The notes beneath the pieces were generated by a model, which was not told the origin of the DNA, made no database searches, and worked only from the letters and a program-made list of their open reading frames with translations. DNA of 18,599 bases, taken from the NCBI GenBank assembly GCA_946480565.1, contig CAMLKR010000029.1:1-18599 (forward strand), read 5' to 3'. Source of the stretch: an uncultured Arenimonas sp. (GTDB taxonomy: Bacteria > Pseudomonadota > Gammaproteobacteria > Xanthomonadales > Xanthomonadaceae). Shown piece by piece: positions 1-7,920 of the stretch; position 1 is the stretch's first letter, and the number at the start of each line of letters is the position of its first letter. The translations under genes were made by a program, and so were the position numbers.

Positions 1-539
1 TCGAGTCGATCCCGGACGTGTGGGCGATCGACCAGGTGTTCCCGATCGTGCCGATAGCGCGCCTGGACGAGGCGCCCGACCGCCGCGGCGTCATCGCCGA
101 CCTGACCTGCGACTCCGACGGCCGCATCGACACCTATGTCGAGTCCGAGGCGCTCGATTCCTCGCTGCCGCTGCACTCGCCGCGCGCCGGCGAAAGCTAC
201 CGCCTGGGCATCTTCATGGTCGGCGCCTACCAGGAGACGCTGGGCGACATCCACAACCTGTTCGGCGACACCGATACCGCCAACGTGCAGCTGGACGCCA
301 GCGGCGGCTATTCGGTGACCCGCCAGCGCCGCGGCGACACCACCGACGTGATGCTGGACTATGTCGGCTACGACCTGGCCGAGCTGCGCGCCGCCTACAA
401 GGCCAAGGTGGAGGCCGCGAACCTGCCGCCGGCCGAGGCCGCGATGATGCTGGTGGACCTGGAGACCGGGCTCACCGGCTACACCTACCTGCACGAAGAG
501 CATGCTGGCCGAGAGCCGGCCTCCGGAGACCGCGCATGA
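1..539 (+). CDS. speA: Biosynthetic arginine decarboxylase, C-terminal part (5' end outside window)
   Basis: Converts arginine to agmatine, the first step of the agmatine route to putrescine; a cytoplasmic PLP enzyme. The open frame runs in from the left edge (first full codon at base 3), so about 178 C-terminal residues are visible. The stretch beginning SIPDVWAIDQVFPIVP, then DLTCDSDGRID, and VGAYQETLGDIHNLFGDT, is the highly conserved SpeA C-terminal region; the PLP lysine lies upstream and cannot be checked. The GTG at base 18 is an internal codon, not a start. The C-terminal tail is short and ends at a TGA that overlaps the next gene's ATG (ATGA), which suggests translational coupling. 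Family identity is firm from the motifs; only the truncation limits confidence. Confidence 0.93.
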   Translation, partial: ESIPDVWAIDQVFPIVPIARLDEAPDRRGVIADLTCDSDGRIDTYVESEALDSSLPLHSPRAGESYRLGIFMVGAYQETLGDIHNLFGDTDTANVQLDASGGYSVTRQRRGDTTDVMLDYVGYDLAELRAAYKAKVEAANLPPAEAAMMLVDLETGLTGYTYLHEEHAGREPASGDRA

Positions 540-1396
540 GCGCCGGGTTCATCGGCCTGGGCGCGATGGGCGCGCCGATGGCGGGCCACCTGGCCGCGCG
601 CGGCCTGCTGTCGGTGGTCGACAACCGCAGCCGCGACAAGGCCGGCGCGCTGGCCGCGCAGCTGGGCGTGCGTGCCGCGGCGACGCACGGCGATTTCGCC
701 GATTGCCGCGTGGTCGCGCTTTGCGTGCCGATGGACGCCGACGTGATGCAGCAGGTGACCGCGCTGGCCGCGGTGCTCAAGCCCGGCAGCGTCGTTGTCG
801 ACCACAGCACGGTGTCGGTGAACACCGCCCGCGCCGCCCAGGCGCTGCTGGCCGGCAAGGGCATCGGCTTCCTCGACGCGCCGGTGTCGGGCGGCGTCGA
901 AGGCGCGCGCAACGGCAAGCTCAGCGTGATGGTGGGCGGCGACGCCGCCGATCTCGAAATCGCGCGCCCGGTGCTGGAGGCCTACGCCGCGCGCATCACC
1001 CACATGGGCGCGACGGGCGCCGGCCAGGCGACCAAGGCCGTGAACCAGGTGCTGGTGGCCGGCATCAACGAAGCGGTCTGCGAGGGCCTGGCCCTGGGCG
1101 AAAAACTCGGCCTGGACCCGGAAAAGCTGCTGCCGACCCTGATGGCCGGCGCGGCGGGCAACTGGTTCCTGGAAAAACGCGGCGCCACGATGCTGCGCGG
1201 CCAGTTCACGCCGGGCTTCAAGTGCGGGCACCTGCTCAAGGACCTGCACATCGTCCAGGGCATGGCGCGCGAGGCCGGTATCCGCGCGCCGGTGATCGGA
1301 CAGGCGCTGGCGGACTATGCCGAACTGGTGCAGCGGGGCGAGGCCGACGCCGACACCTCGGCGCTGATCCAGCTCAAGCGGATGGCTGGCGGCTGA
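536..1396 (+). CDS. NAD(P)-dependent oxidoreductase, 3-hydroxyisobutyrate dehydrogenase / beta-hydroxyacid dehydrogenase family
   Basis: This 286-residue protein has the usual family length. The dinucleotide-binding GLGAMG loop is at residues 7-12, the substrate-binding DAPVSGG at 114-120, and the catalytic lysine in GQATKAVNQ (K167, with N170 nearby); GHLLKDL near 231-237 is the second conserved block. VDNRS (28-32) after the second strand leans towards NADP, but this is inference. Substrate cannot be decided: 3-hydroxyisobutyrate, tartronate semialdehyde and glyoxylate enzymes share all these motifs. The ATG at 536 overlaps the speA stop by 4 bases, so the two are probably cotranscribed, although no metabolic link to polyamines is obvious. 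Its last 23 bases overlap the end of the convergent gene on the other strand. The longer frame reading from base 20 is only the same frame extended back through speA. Confidence 0.88.
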   Translation: MSAGFIGLGAMGAPMAGHLAARGLLSVVDNRSRDKAGALAAQLGVRAAATHGDFADCRVVALCVPMDADVMQQVTALAAVLKPGSVVVDHSTVSVNTARAAQALLAGKGIGFLDAPVSGGVEGARNGKLSVMVGGDAADLEIARPVLEAYAARITHMGATGAGQATKAVNQVLVAGINEAVCEGLALGEKLGLDPEKLLPTLMAGAAGNWFLEKRGATMLRGQFTPGFKCGHLLKDLHIVQGMAREAGIRAPVIGQALADYAELVQRGEADADTSALIQLKRMAGG

Positions 1397-1760
1397 CCCA
1401 GTCGAGCGCGCTGGCTTCGTCGAAGAACAGCCGCAGGAAATGGATGCCCAGGTTGCCGCACTGGATGGCGTAGAACTCGAAGTCGGCGCGCGAGGGCGAG
1501 TCCTCGCCGATCAGGATGGCGATGCGCAGGTCGGCGCCGAAACCGGCGTCCTCGCCGCGTTTGGGCATGTCGAAGATCTCCGCAGCGCCCAGCACCAGCC
1601 GGGTGCGGCGGTGGTCCACCAGGAACCGGGCGCAGCCCTTGGCGTGGCCGGCCATCACCGCGTCGCGGGTCAGCTGGCGCAGCTGCTGGCGGTCGGCCGG
1701 GCCCTCGGCGGTCACCCGGATCACGCCGTGGTCTTCGAGGTGGTCGACGGTCCAGCCCAT
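1374..1760 (-). CDS. Small SpoIIAA/STAS-like hypothetical protein
   Basis: A 128-residue soluble protein beginning MGWTVDHLEDHGVIRV. Its pattern, a short beta-rich N-terminus, then a helix (RQQLRQLTRDAVMAG), the strand CARFLVDHRRTRL, a helix with EIFDMPKR, the strand LRIAILIGED and a final strand-helix (IHFLRLFFDEASALDWV), resembles the SpoIIAA-like/STAS fold found in many uncharacterised proteobacterial proteins; this is recognition of the fold pattern only. No catalytic motif is visible. The ATG at 1760 is chosen because it starts the conserved part; a GGAGG lies about 14 bases upstream, rather far. It follows the SPOR gene by 29 bases and is the last gene of the argS run. Its 3' end overlaps the convergent dehydrogenase by 23 bases. 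Function unknown. Confidence 0.7.
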   Translation of the reverse strand: MGWTVDHLEDHGVIRVTAEGPADRQQLRQLTRDAVMAGHAKGCARFLVDHRRTRLVLGAAEIFDMPKRGEDAGFGADLRIAILIGEDSPSRADFEFYAIQCGNLGIHFLRLFFDEASALDWVSRQPSA

Positions 1761-1789
1761 GGCCTGCGTGGACGCCTCCGGCTCCGGTG

Positions 1790-2379
1790 CTATTGCGCGC
1801 GGATGGCCACGGCTTCGATGCCGTGGCTGCCCAGCGCCTGCTTGGCCGACGCCAGCGTGCTGGCGTTCGGATACGGTCCCAGGCGCACGCGGTAGATCGT
1901 GCCGCCCTGGATCTCGGCTGCTTCCACCCGCGCCACTTCGCCGGTCAGGGCGATGCGCGCCTTCAGCGCCTCGGCGTCCGAGGACGAGCGGAAGGCGCCG
2001 GCCTGGATCAGGTAGCGCGGGCCGTCGGCGGTTTCCGGCGTTTGGGCCTCTGCCGGCGACTCCGCTTCGGCCTGGGCCTGGGCGCTGAGTTCGGCGTCGG
2101 GAATGATGACTTCCTTGTCGCGCAGCACGTCGTAGAAGTCGTACTTGGGCTTCTTCGGCTCGGGCGCGTCCTGGGCCACCGGCTCCTCGGACGCGGCCGG
2201 CGCCCGCGCTTCCGGATCGGGCTTGGGCAAGAGGCTGTCCACGTCGCGCCACTGGCCGCGCAGCACCAGGCCGACCGTGATCACGGCGCCGACCAGCAGG
2301 CCGACCAGCAGCCACACCCAGCCCGGCGTGCCCTGGCCGCCATTGCGGCGCGCCTGGTTCTTGCTGGAACGTCTTGCCA

Positions 2380-2380
<1 letters not shown>
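1790..2380 (-). CDS. SPOR domain-containing single-pass membrane protein (FtsN-like architecture)
   Basis: A 196-residue protein: a short basic cytoplasmic tail (residues 1-19), one membrane helix (about 21-40, WVWLLVGLLVGAVITVGLVL), a Pro/Ala/Glu-rich periplasmic linker, and a C-terminal SPOR domain (about 121-196, from RYLIQAGAF to GIEAVAIRAQ). SPOR domains bind peptidoglycan stripped of stem peptides at the division site. The linker carries YDFYDVL..KEV, like the FY..L..EV segment common in FtsN-type proteins. SPOR genes follow argS in several gammaproteobacteria. The ATG at 2380 overlaps the argS TGA by one base; a GTG at 2383, overlapping by four, is an equally workable start adding one residue. 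It is probably not proven to be FtsN itself, so no symbol is given. Confidence 0.88.
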
Positions 2381-4143
<1,763 letters not shown>

Positions 4144-4173
4144 GGGTTCGAATTCCGCATAGGGGAACTGCCT

Positions 4174-4203
4174 ATTCTAGCGCGGGCCGACGGGGCCGCT
4201 GTC
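4174..4203 (-). promoter_or_regulatory. Candidate argS promoter
   Basis: On the minus strand TAGAAT (4179-4174) is a good -10 hexamer, 30 bases before the argS GTG. Eighteen bases upstream is GACAGC (4203-4198), a weak -35. The -35 position falls inside the left half of the Pho box described next, so PhoB binding could affect argS transcription. The -10 is seen in the sequence; the rest is inference. Confidence 0.4.
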
Positions 4204-4232
4204 ATGGGGCTGTCACCCGGGCCGCGGACAAT
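4199..4232 (+). promoter_or_regulatory. Pho box and -10: candidate PhoB-dependent promoter
   Basis: CTGTCAT (4199-4205), four bases, CTGTCAC (4210-4216): this matches the enterobacterial PhoB consensus direct repeat CTGTCAT-N4-CTGTCA(C/T) in both half-sites. Ten bases after the second half-site is GACAAT (4227-4232), four of six matches to a -10. In E. coli phoA the -10 stands at the same distance after the box, which replaces the -35. The repeats point along the plus strand, away from argS. The predicted start of transcription is about 4239, leading into a transcript ending at the terminator at 4303-4329. Both half-sites matching by chance in a short intergenic region is unlikely, but PhoB binding is not shown. 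Confidence 0.7.
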
Positions 4233-4238
4233 GCCGGT

Positions 4239-4329
4239 CGCGGACTAGACACCGCTCCCTCCCAATTGTCGGCCCGGTGTTCGCATCGGGATCCGGGGCA
4301 AGGACCGGCCTTCGGGCCGGTCTTTTTTT
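4239..4329 (+). ncRNA. Candidate Pho-regulated small RNA of about 90 nt
   Basis: No plus-strand gene lies here, yet a promoter-like Pho box and -10 stand upstream and an intrinsic terminator downstream. Predicted elements in order: a short hairpin GCGG-N8-CCGC (4240-4255); a pyrimidine-rich stretch CTCCCTCCC (4255-4263) followed by AATTGTC, likely unpaired; a 7-bp hairpin CCCGGTG-TTCG-CATCGGG (4273-4290); a linker; and the terminator hairpin with seven Ts. The C-rich stretch is complementary to Shine-Dalgarno sequences, as in the seed regions of several bacterial regulatory RNAs, so translational repression is a plausible role. The start is estimated from the -10. I do not recognise it as a named RNA family. 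No convincing short open frame with a ribosome-binding site was noticed inside it. Confidence 0.6.
4303..4329 (+). terminator. Intrinsic terminator with UUCG tetraloop, plus strand
   Basis: GACCGGCC (4303-4310), loop TTCG, GGCCGGTC (4315-4322): an uninterrupted 8-bp stem closed by C(UUCG)G, followed at once by seven Ts (4323-4329). On the minus strand the stem is followed by CTTGCCCC, with no T tract, so the element is oriented for a plus-strand transcript and does not suit the minus-strand gene ending at 4338. Confidence 0.85.
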
Positions 4330-4337
4330 GCCCGGGT

Positions 4338-5381
4338 TCAGGCCATCGCCACCGATTCGGCCCGGCATAGGGCCAGGAAGGCGTCCAGCACGGCCTGTCC
4401 GCTGGCCGGCGGCTGGTCCTCGAAACGCTGCAGCAGCCCCTGGCTGACCCGGCGGACCCTGGGGCCGTTCCCGGCTTTCGCCGGTCCGAACACCCGCTCG
4501 CCCTCGCGCGAACAGAACTGGTGCAGTTCGAAGAAGTAATGGGTCTGGCCCCGGCTCAGGAAACCCAGGCAGGTCGGCGCGCTGGCGGCGCGGTCCAGGG
4601 CCCGGCCGGCGCGGCGCTCCCGCTCACGGCACAGGCGCAGGGCGCTCTGGGCCAGCAGCAGGAAGTCCTCGCCGACATTGGCGGTATCCAGGTCGGCGGC
4701 CAGCCGGGCCAGGCGTTCGCCGCGGCGGGCGGCGGGATCGGCGCGCCATTCCGGGCGTTCGCCGTCGAGCCACAGGCCCAGGCTGCGGGCCAGCGAGCCC
4801 CCCGCCGCCGTGGCCAGGTCACCGTTGTCGGCATGGGGCAGGGGCCGGGCATCGAAGGTGCTGCCGGCGATCATCAGCTCCAGGGCGACGTGAAGCTCGC
4901 GGTCGCGCACCGGATCGAAGCCGCAGGCGGACAGGATGCGGAAGGTCTCGGCGATGCTCGCGGCCTCGTTGCCGCCGACCGGCCCGGGCACGTCGAAGGT
5001 CTCGCGCTGGCGCAGGTCGTGGCAGGCGGAGAACAGCAGCAGGGCCAGCCAGTCGGCCGCCGGCAGCCCGCCGTCCCCCAGGCTGTCCATCACCAGGCCG
5101 AGCCGGCGTTCGCCGAGTTCGAGCACGTGGTCTTCGTTGTGGTAGTCGTGCGGATCCTGGCCGAACCCGCCATGGCGCAGGCCCAGCCGGCAGAGCGCCA
5201 GCAGGGCGGCATCGGCGTGCTGGGGCGAGCCGGCGCCGGCGGTGGCGCGTTCGACCATGGCCTCGATGCGGGCCGGGATGTCGGGACGCTGCTCAAGCAG
5301 CAGCCGGCGCGCCGAAGACGGATCCGGCAGCGCCCGCTCGCTGGCGTCGGCGGCATAGAGGCTGGAATACCCGAGGATCAC
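4338..5381 (-). CDS. HD-domain phosphohydrolase-like protein
   Basis: A 347-residue soluble protein. YHNEDH (residues 80-85), then ACHDLRQ with the HD pair (H121-D122), GGNEAAS (136-142) and a later Asp in ADLDTAN (near 230-232) follow the metal-ligand order of HD-superfamily hydrolases, closest in pattern to the predicted metal-dependent phosphohydrolases with YHN..H...HD...NE. The C-terminal third (SRGQTHYFFELHQFC, 276-290) is not one I recognise. The GTG at 5381 is chosen because GGGAG lies five bases upstream and the longer frame runs into radC in another frame. It is 71 bases after radC, with a TATACT in the gap, so it may have its own promoter. Substrate unknown. Confidence is high that it is a gene, moderate for the HD assignment. 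Confidence 0.78.
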   Translation of the reverse strand: MILGYSSLYAADASERALPDPSSARRLLLEQRPDIPARIEAMVERATAGAGSPQHADAALLALCRLGLRHGGFGQDPHDYHNEDHVLELGERRLGLVMDSLGDGGLPAADWLALLLFSACHDLRQRETFDVPGPVGGNEAASIAETFRILSACGFDPVRDRELHVALELMIAGSTFDARPLPHADNGDLATAAGGSLARSLGLWLDGERPEWRADPAARRGERLARLAADLDTANVGEDFLLLAQSALRLCRERERRAGRALDRAASAPTCLGFLSRGQTHYFFELHQFCSREGERVFGPAKAGNGPRVRRVSQGLLQRFEDQPPASGQAVLDAFLALCRAESVAMA

Positions 5382-5416
5382 GCCCGCTCCCGGCAACGGC
5401 GGCCTGCCGCTGGGGG

Positions 5417-5445
5417 AGTATACGCAGCGGCGGGCAGGGACCAGC
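5417..5445 (-). promoter_or_regulatory. Candidate promoter for the HD-domain gene
   Basis: TATACT (5422-5417, minus strand) matches the -10 consensus in five of six positions, an AT island in very GC-rich DNA, 36 bases before the GTG. The -35 region (around GCTGGT/CTGGTC, 5445-5439) is weak. It would let the HD gene be expressed apart from radC. Confidence 0.45.
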
Positions 5446-5452
5446 CACCGGG

Positions 5453-6127
5453 CTAGAGGGCCCCCAGCCGCGCCATCGAGCAGGGCGGGCCGTCGCCGAT
5501 GATGAAGTGGTCCAGCAGCCGGACTTCGACCAGGGCCAGGGCCTGTTTCAGCCGCGCCGTCACCGCCCGGTCGGCGGCGCTGGGTTCGGCGCTGCCGCTG
5601 GGGTGGTTGTGGCCGATGATCACCGCGGCCGCGTGGTGGGCCAGGCAGCGCTGCACGACCTCCCGCGGGTGCACCTCGGCGCCGTCGAGGGTGCCGCGGA
5701 ACAGTTCCTCGAACGCGATCACCCGGTGCCGGGTGTCCAGGAACAGGCAGGCGAAAACTTCGTAAGGCAGCGCCCGGAGCCGTCGGGCGAGGTAGTCGCC
5801 GGCCAGGCCGGGTTCGGTCAGCGCCTCGCCGCGCGCCAGGTGCTGGGCCAGGTGCCGGGTGCCGAGCTCCAGCGCCCCGGCCAGGGCGCTGGCGCGGGCC
5901 GGGCCCAGCCCCGGCAGGCGCGCCAGCTCCGCCGCGGGGCGGTCGAGCAGGCCGCGCAGCCCGCCGCATTGCTCTAGCAGCCGGCGCCCCAGGTCCACGG
6001 CCGTTTCGCCGCGGGGCCCGGAGCCCAGGAACAGGGCCAGCAGTTCGGCGTCGGAAAGGCGCGGCGGGCCAAGGGCCAGCAGTTTCTCCCGGGGTCGTTC
6101 GCCTTCCGGCCAGTCGCGTATCTGCAT
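5453..6127 (-). CDS. radC: RadC family JAMM/MPN+ domain protein
   Basis: A 224-residue protein, the normal RadC length. The N-terminus [17 protein letters not shown] and a helix-hairpin-helix (LPGLGPARA, 71-79) precede the JAMM metalloprotease-like domain: an upstream Glu near [18 protein letters not shown], then [14 protein letters not shown] with H173, H175, S177 and D186 as the zinc-binding signature. The end [14 protein letters not shown] corresponds to the conserved RadC tail. Despite the name, a role in DNA repair is not established; RadC-type domains are also frequent on mobile elements, but this one is in the standard chromosomal place, divergent from coaBC. The ATG at 6127 is preferred over an upstream start at 6163 because homologues begin at this point; the ribosome-binding site is weak. 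Confidence 0.95.
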   Translation of the reverse strand: MQIRDWPEGERPREKLLALGPPRLSDAELLALFLGSGPRGETAVDLGRRLLEQCGGLRGLLDRPAAELARLPGLGPARASALAGALELGTRHLAQHLARGEALTEPGLAGDYLARRLRALPYEVFACLFLDTRHRVIAFEELFRGTLDGAEVHPREVVQRCLAHHAAAVIIGHNHPSGSAEPSAADRAVTARLKQALALVEVRLLDHFIIGDGPPCSMARLGAL

Positions 6128-6222
6128 GGCGCCAGACTGGCCTGCCGGACGGACCGGCGGCATCCGGGCTGCAGGGGGCTTCGGGTAAGCTAGCGACGCG
6201 CGATCACGTAGGGAAACAACAG

Positions 6223-7428
6223 GTGGCCGAACTCCAGGGACAACGCATCCTGCTGGGCGTCAGCGGCGGCATCGCGGCCTACAAGGCGGCCGAGCTGGTG
6301 CGCCGGCTGCAGGACGCCGGTGCCGAGGTGCGCGTGGTGATGACGGCGTCGGCCCTGCATTTCGTCGGCTCCACCACCTTCCAGGCGCTATCCGGCCACC
6401 CGGTGCGCAGCTCGCTCTGGGACGAGGCCGCCGAGGCTGCGATGGGCCACATCGAACTGGCGCGCTGGGCCACGCGGGTGCTGGTCGCCCCGGCCAGCGC
6501 CAACACGCTCGCGCGCCTGGCCCAAGGCCGCGCCAACGACCTGCTGAGCACCCTGTGCCTGGCCACCGAAGCGCCGCTGATGGTGGCGCCGGCGATGAAC
6601 CGGGTGATGTGGGCGCATCCGGCCACCCAGGCCAATGTGGCGACCCTGGTCAGCCGCGGGGTCGAGGTGCTGGGGCCGGCCACCGGCGACCAGGCCTGTG
6701 GGGAAGTCGGCGCCGGCCGCCTGCTGGAGCCGGCGCAGATCGTCGCCGCCGTGGTCGCCGGCGCGCCGCCGCCGCGTCTGGCCGGCCGCCGCCTGCTGGT
6801 GAGCGCGGGCCCCACCTTCGAGGACATCGACCCGGTGCGGTTCATCGGCAACCGCAGCTCCGGCAAAATGGGCTTCGCGGTGGCCGCTGCGGCGCGTGCG
6901 ATGGGTGCGCAGGTGACCCTGGTCGCCGGCCCGGTGTCGCTGCCGACCCCGGCCGGCGTGCGCCGCATCGACGTGCGCCGCGCCGCGCAGATGCGCGAGG
7001 CGGTGCTGGCCGAACTTCCCGGCCACGATGTCTACCTGGGCGCCGCCGCGGTCGCCGACTACACGCCGGCGGAGACGCTGCCGCAGAAGATCAAGAAGTC
7101 GGGCGAAACCCTGACCATCCAGCTGGTGCGCACCGCCGACATCCTGGCCGAGGTCGCCGCGCACCCGCAGCGGCCGCGGCTGGTGGTGGGCTTCGCGGCC
7201 GAAACCCAGGACATGGAGGCCTATGCCCGCGACAAGCTGCTCCGCAAGGGCCTGGACCTGATCGCCGCCAACGACGTCGGCCGCGCCGGCCAGGGCTTCG
7301 AGTGCGACGACAACGCGCTGTCGGTCTTCTGGCGCGAAGGCCGCCACGACATCGCCCACGGCCCGAAGTCGCGGGTCGCGCGCGACCTGCTGGCCCTGGT
7401 GGCCGAACGGCTGGAGGCGGCGCGATGA
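6223..7428 (+). CDS. coaBC: Bifunctional phosphopantothenoylcysteine decarboxylase / phosphopantothenate--cysteine ligase
   Basis: Makes 4'-phosphopantetheine from 4'-phosphopantothenate and cysteine (ligase, then FMN-dependent decarboxylase), two steps of coenzyme A synthesis. It is 401 residues long, as expected. The CoaC half shows [11 protein letters not shown] (11-21), the catalytic His in MGHIELARW (H76), PAMNRVMW (123-130) and the active-site Cys in GDQACGEVG (C159). The CoaB half begins near 188 and shows [24 protein letters not shown] with N210, and the lysine block QKIKKSGE from K289, both at the positions known from the E. coli enzyme. The start is a GTG at 6223 with GGGA eight bases before it. 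It is divergent from radC, 95 bases away, and its end overlaps dut (ATGA). Confidence 0.97.
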   Translation: MAELQGQRILLGVSGGIAAYKAAELVRRLQDAGAEVRVVMTASALHFVGSTTFQALSGHPVRSSLWDEAAEAAMGHIELARWATRVLVAPASANTLARLAQGRANDLLSTLCLATEAPLMVAPAMNRVMWAHPATQANVATLVSRGVEVLGPATGDQACGEVGAGRLLEPAQIVAAVVAGAPPPRLAGRRLLVSAGPTFEDIDPVRFIGNRSSGKMGFAVAAAARAMGAQVTLVAGPVSLPTPAGVRRIDVRRAAQMREAVLAELPGHDVYLGAAAVADYTPAETLPQKIKKSGETLTIQLVRTADILAEVAAHPQRPRLVVGFAAETQDMEAYARDKLLRKGLDLIAANDVGRAGQGFECDDNALSVFWREGRHDIAHGPKSRVARDLLALVAERLEAAR

Positions 7429-7883
7429 GCCGGGAGGTCGAGTTCCGTTGCCTGGACGAGCGCCTGGGCCGCGACTTCCCGCTGCCCGACTACGCCACCG
7501 CGCACTCGGCCGGGATGGACCTGCGGGCGATGATCGACCAGCCGATCGAACTGGCGCCGGGCGAGGCCCAGCTGGTGCCGACCGGCATGGCCATCCACAT
7601 CGGCGACCCGGGCGTGTGCGCGGTGATCCTTCCGCGCTCCGGCCTGGGCCACAAGCAGGGCCTGGTGATGGGCAACCTGGTCGGCCTGATCGACGCCGAC
7701 TACCAGGGCCCGCTGATGGTGAGCCTCTGGAATCGCGGACGCTTACCGGTCACCATCGCGCCTGGGGATCGTGTCGCCCAGCTGGTGTTCCTGCCGGTGG
7801 TGCGGGCGACGTTCCGGCAGGTTGATCAATTCGAACGCAGTGCGCGCGGCGAAGGTGGCTTCGGCCACACCGGCGTGCGCTGA
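7425..7883 (+). CDS. dut: Deoxyuridine 5'-triphosphate nucleotidohydrolase (dUTPase)
   Basis: Hydrolyses dUTP to dUMP and pyrophosphate, keeping uracil out of DNA and feeding thymidylate synthesis. A 152-residue trimeric-type dUTPase with all five motifs: AGMDLRA (29-35), PTGMAI (52-57), [11 protein letters not shown] (70-80), [13 protein letters not shown] with the catalytic Asp D90, and the C-terminal arm [10 protein letters not shown] (141-150) that closes over the nucleotide. The ATG at 7425 overlaps the coaBC stop by four bases, so the pair is translationally coupled; coaBC-dut is a widely conserved pair in gammaproteobacteria. A longer frame that includes it is only an upstream extension of the same reading frame through coaBC. 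Confidence 0.97.
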   Translation: MSREVEFRCLDERLGRDFPLPDYATAHSAGMDLRAMIDQPIELAPGEAQLVPTGMAIHIGDPGVCAVILPRSGLGHKQGLVMGNLVGLIDADYQGPLMVSLWNRGRLPVTIAPGDRVAQLVFLPVVRATFRQVDQFERSARGEGGFGHTGVR

Positions 7884-7920
7884 CGGAACGGCGCAGGCCG
7901 CTCCGGAACCAGGGGGTAGC

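Noticed and set aside
4303..4329. The UUCG terminator as the end of the minus-strand HD-domain gene
   Set aside because: On the minus strand the stem is preceded by As and followed by CTTGCCCC; the T tract fits only a plus-strand transcript.
6128..6222. Promoters or a riboswitch in the radC/coaBC divergent gap
   Set aside because: TAAGCT at 6186-6191 could be a -10 for coaBC, but no convincing -35 or structured leader was found.
7885..7904. Hairpin GGAACGGC-GCAG-GCCGCTCC between dut and the mutase gene
   Set aside because: One mismatch in the stem and no T tract; in DNA this GC-rich such stems are expected by chance.
7771..7920. Upstream start for the phosphosugar mutase
   Set aside because: It would overlap dut in another frame; the ATG at 7921 has a strong ribosome-binding site and starts directly with a membrane-helix N-terminus.
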